NCBI GenBank assembly: GCA_042093735.1
Contig: JBELEM010000028.1
Coordinates: 1 to 21,303 of the forward strand
Length of the DNA stretch: 21,303 nt
Source: Hellea sp042093735
Lineage (GTDB): Bacteria > Pseudomonadota > Alphaproteobacteria > Caulobacterales > Maricaulaceae
Reading direction: 5' to 3'
The translations under genes and the position numbers were made by a program. Each line of letters begins with the position of its first letter. The first letter of the stretch is position 1. Shown here piece by piece: positions 15,058 to 21,303 of this stretch. The notes beneath the pieces are model-generated. The model was not told where the DNA came from and made no database searches. It saw only the letters and a list, made by a program, of their open reading frames with translations.

Positions 15058-15861
15058 CTATGTAGGTGCCCAAGAAGGCTTTCGCTTATCAAAAAAGCTA
15101 GATATGCCCTCTTTCCCTTCATCAGACATAACGCAATCAGCAAATTTTTCTGCTGCAAAGTTTTTTTGTTCTTCTCTGCTCATATAAGGAGTTTTTAATA
15201 AAATTTCTTTAGTTATGCTGTTTGCTCTGGGTGCACATCTCAATATATCTTTTTTTAATTTGTTCTCTAATATTTTAAAATCCTCAGCATTTTTTACAAC
15301 AAAATCAGATAGGTTAAGCTTTGGCGTATCTAACCCCTCAAAGCGAGCGCCCGTTAACATGAGCCTTCGAGCTATCGGCAGCCCTACGCGGGCAACCACA
15401 ATTGGAGCTATTTGTGCTGGTGCTATTCCAATCATTGTTTCTGTCAGAGAAAATTTGGCATTTTGTTTTACTACAATTAAATCCGAGCAACACATTAAAC
15501 CAAGGCCCCCTGCTATCGCTGCTCCCTCTACGTAGCTTATAATAACTTGTGGCATTGATAAAATTAAATCAAAAAGGGATCCAATTTCTTTGTTAGTTTC
15601 TATAAAATATTTCTTACTAACTAAGTTATTCTGACTATTTTTAAAACTTTTTAAGTCCCCTCCAGAACAATAATAACCGCCTTTTCCTCTTAAGGTGATA
15701 CCCCTTATTGTGGGGTTTATTTTTGTCTTATTTAATATGTATTTGAGGTCATTAATTAAGCCTTCCGATAAAGCATTTCTATTTTCTGTAGAATTAAACC
15801 ATATGGTTAGCCAGCCATTATTAATCTCGCTTATTATTTTTGAGGTTGTGTGTGGTTTCAT
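15058..15861 (-). CDS. Crotonase similar to AtuE (isohexenylglutaconyl-CoA hydratase)
   Basis: This is a crotonase-fold protein of about 267 residues, or 273 if the GTG at 15879 is used. That GTG overlaps the stop of the upstream atuA-like gene by 4 bp but lacks a ribosome site, whereas the ATG at 15861 has GAGA 5 bp upstream. The oxyanion motifs YYCSGGDL (63-70) and AIAGGLGLM (115-123) are present. The first catalytic Glu position is Gly and the second is kept as Glu141 in FSLTETMIGIAP, followed by AQIAPIVVARVGLPIARRLMLTGARF-type sequence characteristic of AtuE. AtuE hydrates isohexenylglutaconyl-CoA in citronellol/geraniol breakdown. Methylglutaconyl-CoA hydratase (LiuC) is the alternative. 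Base composition looks more AT-rich than the steroid operon. It converges on that operon with an 11-bp gap. Confidence 0.83.
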   Translation of the reverse strand: MKPHTTSKIISEINNGWLTIWFNSTENRNALSEGLINDLKYILNKTKINPTIRGITLRGKGGYYCSGGDLKSFKNSQNNLVSKKYFIETNKEIGSLFDLILSMPQVIISYVEGAAIAGGLGLMCCSDLIVVKQNAKFSLTETMIGIAPAQIAPIVVARVGLPIARRLMLTGARFEGLDTPKLNLSDFVVKNAEDFKILENKLKKDILRCAPRANSITKEILLKTPYMSREEQKNFAAEKFADCVMSDEGKEGISSFFDKRKPSWAPT

Positions 15862-15875
15862 AATTGTCTCATTAT

Positions 15876-17654
15876 TCACAGATTATCAGAAATTAATTTT
15901 GAAATAGATATCTTCTGCATTAAAAGTATCTGTGCAAATCCCTTGGCCTGCGGATCGTTTCTTATTGAAGCCATCCCTCCTCCATCTAACACATCACTTA
16001 TTAATATATTTATTGAATTTGAACCTGGCAAGTAAAAGCGTTCAATCATACTTTTTGACCCTAAAAAATGCTGGAAAGTTTCACGCAGCTTTTTTTCTGT
16101 TAGAGAGTGCCATATATATGGTATGAATTCTGGCTTTCTCGCAATTAACCCTATATTAGCTTTATTCCCTTTGTCTCCTGATCGGCCCCATGCTAGTTTT
16201 TTCAATATTACCTCCAGCTCAGGTTGCTCTACCTTTTCTGGAAAAACTGCTGGTAATGCCTTATAAGTTTTCGGTGAAATTTTGTCCTTAAATATTTCTT
16301 GTTTTGTATCCAGGTCAATTTTTACTTCAATATCACTTTTAGGAGTTAAATAAGAGAATAGCCGAATAATTGGTGAGGGCTTTGCGCGTCCTGCGCCAGT
16401 AAAGCTTGACAACCCTGGCGGAGTAGCTAGCGATAAACCTGAAATTTCTTTCAAGAATATTTCTATTGCTTGTTTGTTATTATGTTTTGAGGCTATTTTT
16501 AATACAACTTCAGTGTTTTCAAGTTTGTTTCCAAATTGACTTTCAGAACCAAGTATTTCCGTTGAAATGGCTTCAAATTCGCCTAAATTAGAATTTGAAA
16601 TCCTTTTTTTTGTTCTAGCAATAGCAGCATCTGCAAATTTCTTAGCTTTTTTTGTTGAGTTTTCACCGTAAAAGGTAAGATAAGTACCTGAACGATAGCC
16701 ATCCTTATATGTCAGACACGTTTTATAACTATTAGGAGCCTCGCACCCTTTACTTGCTGATACGTGAACTTTGTTTTTATCGGTCTGGGTGATCTTTACT
16801 TCAGAGAAGTCACATATTACGTCAGGCAGGATATAGGCTTTTGGATCGCCTATTTCATAAAGCATTTGTTCTGACACAGTTCCTATATTAACTAACCCCC
16901 CTGTATTTTTTGGTTTTGTAACCGTAAAGGATCCATCTGGGTATATTTCAGCTATAGGATAGCCAATGTTGGAAATATCATCTACTTTCTCCCAGTCTGT
17001 AAAATTACCACCAGTAGCTTGAGGACCGCATTCTAAAATATGACCAGCTAGGGAACCGCCAGCTAGAGCGTCTAGATCATCATTTCCCCAAGAAAACGCG
17101 TGTATACAGGCCCCTAAAGTAACAGCACTATCGACGCACCTTCCCGTAATTATTATATCAGCACCTTCATCCAAAGCTTTTGCTATAGGAAATGCGCCCA
17201 AATAAGCATTTATACTCATAATATCGATTTTCTTAGGAAAATCTGTTTTACTGAACATATCTTTATTTTTTTTCTTGGAAATTTCACTTAGGTTTTCAAT
17301 TAAATTATCACCACTGATGATGGCCACTTTTAAATCAAGTTTCTTTTCTTTTAAGATGCTGCGGACTATTCTTCCACATTCTTCTGGATTTATACCGCCG
17401 GCATTAGATATTACTTTCACCTTATTTTTTGCTATTTCTTCTAAATTAGGTTTGAGCACATGATCTATGAAGTCAGTAGCGTAGCCTCGGTTTGTATCCT
17501 TTGCTTTTGCTTGCGCCATTATAGACATGGTGATTTCAGCTAAATAGTCGTAAACCAAATAATCAAGTTTTTTGTATGAGAGTAACTGCGGTGTTGCCAT
17601 AGCGCTCTCGCCCCAATACCCGCTTGCACCACCAATGTGGATTGAATTTTCCAT
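15876..17654 (-). CDS. atuA: AtuA-like acyclic terpene utilisation protein (DUF1446 plus C-terminal AtuA domain)
   Basis: This 592-residue protein matches the length and two-part layout of AtuA. The DUF1446 part begins at the N-terminus (IGGASGYWGES, residues 7-17) with SNAGGINPEECGR and GADIIITGRCVDSAVTLG further on. A C-terminal ferredoxin-fold-like domain starts near 487 and carries GRSGDKGN (490-497) and DVLDGGG (554-560). AtuA is required for growth on citronellol and geraniol in Pseudomonas, but its biochemical role is not established. The start ATG has AGGGA about 8 bp upstream on the minus strand. It precedes and overlaps the AtuE-like gene. No carboxylase (atuC/atuF) or dehydrogenase of the full atu cluster is in the window. 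Protein family is firm; function is not known. Confidence 0.87.
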   Translation of the reverse strand: MENSIHIGGASGYWGESAMATPQLLSYKKLDYLVYDYLAEITMSIMAQAKAKDTNRGYATDFIDHVLKPNLEEIAKNKVKVISNAGGINPEECGRIVRSILKEKKLDLKVAIISGDNLIENLSEISKKKNKDMFSKTDFPKKIDIMSINAYLGAFPIAKALDEGADIIITGRCVDSAVTLGACIHAFSWGNDDLDALAGGSLAGHILECGPQATGGNFTDWEKVDDISNIGYPIAEIYPDGSFTVTKPKNTGGLVNIGTVSEQMLYEIGDPKAYILPDVICDFSEVKITQTDKNKVHVSASKGCEAPNSYKTCLTYKDGYRSGTYLTFYGENSTKKAKKFADAAIARTKKRISNSNLGEFEAISTEILGSESQFGNKLENTEVVLKIASKHNNKQAIEIFLKEISGLSLATPPGLSSFTGAGRAKPSPIIRLFSYLTPKSDIEVKIDLDTKQEIFKDKISPKTYKALPAVFPEKVEQPELEVILKKLAWGRSGDKGNKANIGLIARKPEFIPYIWHSLTEKKLRETFQHFLGSKSMIERFYLPGSNSINILISDVLDGGGMASIRNDPQAKGFAQILLMQKISISKLISDNL

Positions 17655-17691
17655 TAAAAATTTCCCTAAACAGATCTTAATGATTTATGTT

Positions 17692-17724
17692 TGTCATTAG
17701 TATGATTACTGTTTACTAACGACA
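17692..17724. promoter_or_regulatory. Imperfect palindrome (candidate operator) between atuA-like gene and pgm
   Basis: The arms TGTCATTAGTA (17692-17702) and TACTAACGACA (17714-17724) pair at 10 of 11 positions with an 11-bp spacer. It lies 38 bp from the atuA-like start and 61 bp from the pgm start. A TTGTCA at 17691-17696 spaced 17 bp from TACTAA could be a weak plus-strand promoter that the palindrome covers. Size and symmetry fit a dimeric regulator such as a TetR- or LacI-type protein, but no such gene is in the window. The rest of the 130-bp intergenic stretch is AT-rich without other clear structure. Confidence 0.45.
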
Positions 17725-17772
17725 TATACAAGACATTCAGTAAAAGTGATTTTTTAGTCTTTTTAATAATTT

Positions 17773-17779
17773 AAAGGTG
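17773..17779 (+). promoter_or_regulatory. Shine-Dalgarno of pgm
   Basis: AAAGGTG stands 5 bp before the ATG at 17785 and fixes this start. Confidence 0.65.
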
Positions 17780-17784
17780 TTTTT

Positions 17785-19410
17785 ATGAATATAATAAAAA
17801 CTACTTACTATGAAGACCAAAAGCCAGGCACTTCTGGTTTAAGAAAGAAAACTAAAGTTTTCACACAAAAAAACTATCTTGAAAATTATGTTCAATGCTT
17901 ATTTAACAGCATTCCTGAATTGATTGGCGGCACTCTAGTGTTGGGAGGCGATGGTAGATATTTTAATAAAGAGGCCATTCAAAAAATAGTAGGGATGGCT
18001 TCTGCAAACGGAGTTTCGAAAGTTATTTTGGGTTGTAATGGTCTTCTTTCCACCCCAGCCGTATCTTGTATAATAAGAAAATATCAAGCAGATGCTGGTA
18101 TTATATTGTCTGCTAGTCACAACCCAGGCGGTATCGAAGGTGATTTTGGAATAAAACTTAATGGATCGAACGGTGGTCCTGTTAACGAGCAAATAACTAA
18201 TAAAATTTATGAGCAAACTAAACTTATAAGAAACTATAAGATTGTTCAGGACGTTCAAATAAATATGAATACTCTGGGTTCATTTGATTTTATGGGTATG
18301 TCTATCGAAATTATTGATAGCGTTGATGATTATGCGAATTTAATGAGTAGCATTTTTGATTTTGAAGCAATTAAGAGATTATTCTCAACAGAATTTACCT
18401 TTTGTTTTGATGCTATGAATGCTGTCACAGGCCCTTATGCAAATGAAATTTTTATTAACAGATTGGGAGCGCCTGCTACAAGCATAATAAATTCAACCCC
18501 AAAAGAAGATTTTGGCGGGCTGCATCCAGATCCGAATTGTAGAAACGCACGGGAAATTTTTTCTATGATGTTTGAAGGGGATAGTGTTGATTTCGCCGCT
18601 TGCTCAGATGGTGATGGTGATAGAAGTATAGTCCTTGGAAAGAAAACTTTTGTTTCTCCTTCGGACAGTTTGGCTTTGTTGACAGCAAACGCAAGATTAA
18701 TAAAAAAATATAAAGATGGAATTTTGGGGGTAGCTAGGTCTGTACCGACTAGTAAAGCTGTGGATTTAGTTGCAAAAAAGTTAAATATAAAATGCTATGA
18801 GACTCCGACAGGTTGGAAGTTTTTCGGTAATTTAATAGATAATCAATTAATTACATTTTGCGGTGAAGAAAGTGCAGGTGCGGGCTCAAGTCATATAAGA
18901 GAAAAAGATGGCATTTGGGCTGTTCTTATGTGGCTGAATATAATTGCGGTAACCAAACTAAGTATACCGCAATTAATTAATAAGCATTGGAAAGAATTTG
19001 GCAGACATTATTACTCTAGGCACGATTATGAAGAGATAGAGAAGTCAAAAGCGATGCATATTTTTCGTACTGTAGAAGAAAAACTATCAACGCTAAAGGG
19101 TTTTGCTTTTGAGGGCGAATTGATATTATCTGCAGAAATATTTACTTATAAAGATCCTATAGACAAAAGCATATCAGAAAACCAAGGCATTGTTATAGAA
19201 TTAGAGGGATCTAGTCGTATTGTTATACGCTTGTCTGGGACTGGTACTTCAGGATCCACTCTGAGAATCTATTTTGAGAAATATGTCACTCCAAAAGAAA
19301 ATCTTTATCAGGATACTCAAATAGTATTGAGTCATTTAATTAAAATTGCAGATGAAATTACACAGATTAAAGATGTATTAGGAAAAGATTTTCGTAAAGT
19401 TATTTCTTAG
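17785..19410 (+). CDS. pgm: Phosphoglucomutase, PGM1-type alpha-D-phosphohexomutase
   Basis: The enzyme interconverts glucose 1-phosphate and glucose 6-phosphate in the cytosol through a phosphoserine intermediate. The 541 residues match the eukaryote-like bacterial Pgm. Visible landmarks: the N-terminus DQKPGTSGLRKK (11-22); the phosphoserine loop ILSASHNPGG with Ser111; the magnesium loop CSDGDGDRS (273-281); the sugar-binding loop CGEESAGAGSSHIREKDG (359-376); and the C-terminal phosphate-binding loop RLSGTGTSGSTLR. In the sugar loop the usual Phe-Gly of PGM1 is Ala-Gly. It is transcribed divergently from the atuA-like gene, and its stop lies 2 bp from the stop of the convergent alanine dehydrogenase gene, so no separate terminator is possible between them. 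It is unrelated to steroid metabolism. Confidence 0.94.
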   Translation: MNIIKTTYYEDQKPGTSGLRKKTKVFTQKNYLENYVQCLFNSIPELIGGTLVLGGDGRYFNKEAIQKIVGMASANGVSKVILGCNGLLSTPAVSCIIRKYQADAGIILSASHNPGGIEGDFGIKLNGSNGGPVNEQITNKIYEQTKLIRNYKIVQDVQINMNTLGSFDFMGMSIEIIDSVDDYANLMSSIFDFEAIKRLFSTEFTFCFDAMNAVTGPYANEIFINRLGAPATSIINSTPKEDFGGLHPDPNCRNAREIFSMMFEGDSVDFAACSDGDGDRSIVLGKKTFVSPSDSLALLTANARLIKKYKDGILGVARSVPTSKAVDLVAKKLNIKCYETPTGWKFFGNLIDNQLITFCGEESAGAGSSHIREKDGIWAVLMWLNIIAVTKLSIPQLINKHWKEFGRHYYSRHDYEEIEKSKAMHIFRTVEEKLSTLKGFAFEGELILSAEIFTYKDPIDKSISENQGIVIELEGSSRIVIRLSGTGTSGSTLRIYFEKYVTPKENLYQDTQIVLSHLIKIADEITQIKDVLGKDFRKVIS

Positions 19411-19412
19411 TT

Positions 19413-20528
19413 TTAATTTATACAATTAATTGGTTCAATATAATCTAGTCCCAATGCCTTTCCAACTGCTGCATAGGTTAAATTTCCCTGACAAACATTC
19501 AAGCCATTAAGTAAGTGAGGGTCATTTTTTAGTGCTTTTTTCCACCCCTTACGGGCTATATCTTTCACATGGCTCAAAGTTGCCGCATTTAAGGCATATG
19601 TTGAAGTCCTGGCTACCGCACCCGGCATATTTGCCACGCAATAATGTATAACACCATCAACAATGTATGTTGGTTCATCGTGCGTAGTTGCTCTTGATGT
19701 TTCAAAACAACCCCCTTGATCAATTGCAACGTCAACGAGCACAGAGCCTTCCATCATAAGTGAAAGCATTTTACGAGTTATTAATTTAGGAGCTTCAGCT
19801 CCTGGTATAAGTACAGCTCCAACTACTAGGTCAGCAGTTTTAAGTTTCTCTTTAAGCACTGCTGGAGTAGAGCGTATTACATTTGCTGTGACGCCAAAGT
19901 GTCTGTTAAGTGCCTTCATCACTTCATTGCTTCTGTCAAGGATAGTAACATTTGCTTGTAATCCGACAGCCATTTGTGCTGCATTAAACCCAACATCTCC
20001 ACCCCCAATTATCAAAACATTAGCTGGTGCAACTCCAGGTACGCCTCCAAGAAGAACGCCGCGTCCGCCTCCGTTTTTTTGCAAAGCAGCGGCGCCAACT
20101 TGAATAGCTAACCTACCTGCCACTTGACTCATCGGCTTCAGCAAGGGGAGCCCCCCTTGAATGTCTGTAACAGTTTCATAGGCAATGCACACGGCTTTGG
20201 ATTCTATCAAATCAATAGTTTGTTGACGATCAGGTGCCAGATGCAAATATGTAAAGAGTACTTGACCTTGCTTTAACATCTTTCTTTCTAAAGCTTGAGG
20301 CTCTTTAACTTTTACTATCATTTCAGCATCTCTAAATACTTCAGATGCATTCTTAGCTATTGAGGCACCTGCCTTTTTGTATGAAGTATCGTACGCCCCA
20401 ATGCCAATTCCAGCTGATGTTTCAATAATAACTTTGTGTCCATCTTTAACAAGTTCCTCGACTGATTCAGGCGTTAGGCCAACACGGTACTCATGGTTCT
20501 TTATTTCTTTTGGCACGCCAATTATCAT
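19413..20528 (-). CDS. ald: Alanine dehydrogenase
   Basis: The enzyme catalyses reversible NAD-dependent oxidative deamination of L-alanine to pyruvate and ammonia. The 371-residue length and all key residues fit: Arg15 and Lys75 for pyruvate binding (NHEYRVGLTP and VKVKEP), catalytic His96 (FTYLHLAPD) and Asp270 (DVAIDQGG), and the NAD-binding GGGDVG (175-180). The start ATG has AGGA 8 bp upstream on the minus strand. The gene is divergent from an Lrp/AsnC regulator across 126 bp, a common arrangement in which the regulator controls ald in response to alanine or other amino acids. It could supply or consume pyruvate, but a link to the steroid operon is not indicated. Confidence 0.96.
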   Translation of the reverse strand: MIIGVPKEIKNHEYRVGLTPESVEELVKDGHKVIIETSAGIGIGAYDTSYKKAGASIAKNASEVFRDAEMIVKVKEPQALERKMLKQGQVLFTYLHLAPDRQQTIDLIESKAVCIAYETVTDIQGGLPLLKPMSQVAGRLAIQVGAAALQKNGGGRGVLLGGVPGVAPANVLIIGGGDVGFNAAQMAVGLQANVTILDRSNEVMKALNRHFGVTANVIRSTPAVLKEKLKTADLVVGAVLIPGAEAPKLITRKMLSLMMEGSVLVDVAIDQGGCFETSRATTHDEPTYIVDGVIHYCVANMPGAVARTSTYALNAATLSHVKDIARKGWKKALKNDPHLLNGLNVCQGNLTYAAVGKALGLDYIEPINCIN

Positions 20529-20564
20529 GTTTGTTTCCTTTTGAACAACAATTAGCAGATACTT

Positions 20565-20589
20565 AATAATATTGTTTACGATAATTATT
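20565..20589. promoter_or_regulatory. AT-rich inverted repeat in the ald/Lrp divergent promoter region
   Basis: AATAAT (20565-20570) and ATTATT (20584-20589) face each other in the 126-bp gap between ald and the regulator gene, 37 bp from the ald start. Lrp-type proteins bind loosely conserved AT-rich palindromes, so this is a candidate site. In such AT-rich sequence a 6-bp arm can arise by chance. The rest of the gap, including the run before the regulator ATG, shows no clear promoter consensus by eye. Confidence 0.3.
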
Positions 20590-20654
20590 CAAATTATAAA
20601 ATAAAATAGAATATTATATTGAAAAATACATTTTTTTATGAAAATAATTCTATT

Positions 20655-21113
20655 ATGGATAAAATAGACAGAAAAATTCTTTGGAGTCTACAAGATAATT
20701 GTCGATTATCGATATCAGATTTAGGTAATTTAGTTGGCTTATCAACATCAGCAACTCATCGACGTATTGGTATTTTAGAGCAAGAGGGTTTGATTGAAAA
20801 ATATACAGCTTCCTTGAGTGGTGAAAAATTAGGTTACTCGATGATTTTTTTTGTTGAGGTATCATTGGAGAATCAATCGGATACAACTTTGGCAAGCTTT
20901 GAAAAAGCAGCCTTGGAGCGGCCTGAGGTTTTAGAGTGTTACCTTACGACTGGCTCTGCTGATTATCTCGTCAAAGTTGCAGCCAAGAACACCAAAAGTT
21001 ATGAACAAATTTACAAACGTATTATTGCTAGTCTGCCACATGTCAGCAGAATTGAAAGTTCACTTGTAATGAAAACTGTTAAGGCTTGGTCTGGATACTC
21101 GTTAGAAAAATAG
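20655..21113 (+). CDS. Lrp/AsnC family transcriptional regulator
   Basis: This is a small regulator of 152 residues. The N-terminal winged helix-turn-helix is MDKIDRKILWSLQDNCR followed by SISDLGNLVGLSTSATHRRI (residues 18-38) and EQEGLIEKYTA. The C-terminal RAM effector-binding domain is about 62-145, with LECYLTTGSADYLVKVAAK. The frame is open from a TTG at 20619, but the ATG at 20655 is chosen because it gives the standard family N-terminus; no strong ribosome site precedes either. Being divergent from ald, it most likely regulates alanine dehydrogenase and itself, as AldR- and BkdR-like proteins do for their neighbours. The effector is unknown. Confidence 0.92.
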   Translation: MDKIDRKILWSLQDNCRLSISDLGNLVGLSTSATHRRIGILEQEGLIEKYTASLSGEKLGYSMIFFVEVSLENQSDTTLASFEKAALERPEVLECYLTTGSADYLVKVAAKNTKSYEQIYKRIIASLPHVSRIESSLVMKTVKAWSGYSLEK

Positions 21114-21141
21114 CGATTTTTATATAAAAAATTATAAGAAA

Positions 21142-21303
21142 CTATTTTACGTATTGATCAAACCAGCCAATAAATCTTTCATATCTATCTCGAACAAAAC
21201 TAGGTCTATTAATGCCGTGATATTCGCCAGGGTATACCACTAACTTTGTATCTATGCCGCGTCTTTTAAGGACTTGATAAAGTTGTTCAGAATTTAATAT
21301 TGG
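21142..21303 (-). CDS. C-terminal fragment of an S9-family (prolyl oligopeptidase-like) serine peptidase, cut by the window edge
   Basis: The minus strand from the right edge encodes 53 residues ending in a TAG (complement of 21142-21144). The sequence LVVYPGEYHGINRP contains the catalytic histidine His29 of this fragment in the typical YPGExHG setting of acylaminoacyl/dipeptidyl peptidase-type alpha/beta hydrolases. ERFIGWFDQYV is the usual last helix. The preceding piece, SEQLYQVLKRRGIDTKLV, also fits the family (choice of monomer/peptide LYxxLKxxG). Serine nucleophile and propeller lie outside the window. It is convergent with the Lrp gene, 28 bp apart, with no clear hairpin terminator in between. 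Confidence 0.85.
   Translation of the reverse strand, partial: PILNSEQLYQVLKRRGIDTKLVVYPGEYHGINRPSFVRDRYERFIGWFDQYVK

Noticed and set aside
15215..15535. 106-codon plus-strand open frame within the AtuE-like gene
   Set aside because: It is a shadow of the minus-strand crotonase, which has full family motifs.
17655..17784. KstR or KstR2 operator in the atuA-pgm gap
   Set aside because: I looked for the KstR (AAC-nn-GTT core) and KstR2 (CAAG-nn-CTTG core) patterns and the palindrome there does not match either.
20619..20654. TTG start for the Lrp-family regulator
   Set aside because: The family begins with the sequence MDKIDRKIL at the ATG at 20655; the extra 12 residues are low complexity and AT-derived.

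Overview
The window is an AT-rich (about 40% G+C by eye), almost gap-free bacterial segment. From position 1 to 15046 it is one densely packed plus-strand gene cluster for steroid ring breakdown. The mix of protein types (class II aldolase/aldehyde dehydrogenase pair, IpdABC-type proteins, eukaryote-like phosphoglucomutase, a divergent ald/Lrp pair, an AtuA homologue) and the compact, low-GC layout suggest a proteobacterium, possibly a marine alphaproteobacterium. This placement is inference; there is no rRNA or marker gene here to fix it.

Region 1 (1-2653) holds the end of the ring A/B meta-cleavage branch: a 5'-truncated acylating aldehyde dehydrogenase (HsaG type), 4-hydroxy-2-oxo-acid aldolase (HsaF type) and the extradiol dioxygenase HsaC/TesB, which cleaves the catechol made from ring A.

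Region 2 (2655-15046) encodes breakdown of the remaining C/D-ring hydrindane propionate: IpdA and IpdB (ring C hydrolase of CoA-transferase fold), an atypical crotonase, IpdC (flavoprotein), EchA20-type ring D hydrolase, two acyl-CoA dehydrogenase pairs that look like heteromeric alpha/beta enzymes, FadA6-type thiolase, an HSD17B4-like SDR, IpdF, a MaoC hydratase and a ketosteroid-isomerase-like protein. Neighbouring genes are separated by 0-9 bp or overlap by 1-4 bp, so regions 1 and 2 are very probably one transcript whose promoter lies upstream of the window. The IpdC/EchA20/IpdAB steps open rings D and C. The thiolase, the acyl-CoA dehydrogenases, MaoC and the SDR would then take the product to acetyl-, propionyl- and succinyl-type CoA units. 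No CoA ligase (FadD3), no HsaA/B/D/E and no TetR-type KstR regulator is visible here.

Region 3 (15058-17654, minus strand) is a two-gene unit converging on the steroid operon: an AtuE-like crotonase and an AtuA-like protein (DUF1446 plus C-terminal domain), families known from acyclic terpene utilisation. A 130-bp divergent intergenic region with a long imperfect palindrome separates it from region 4.

Region 4 (17785-21303) is housekeeping: alpha-D-phosphohexomutase of the PGM1 type, alanine dehydrogenase (minus) divergent from an Lrp/AsnC regulator that probably controls it, and the C-terminus of an S9-family peptidase on the minus strand at the right edge. I saw no rRNA, tRNA, CRISPR array, insertion sequence or integrase, and no gene-free stretch longer than about 130 bp.
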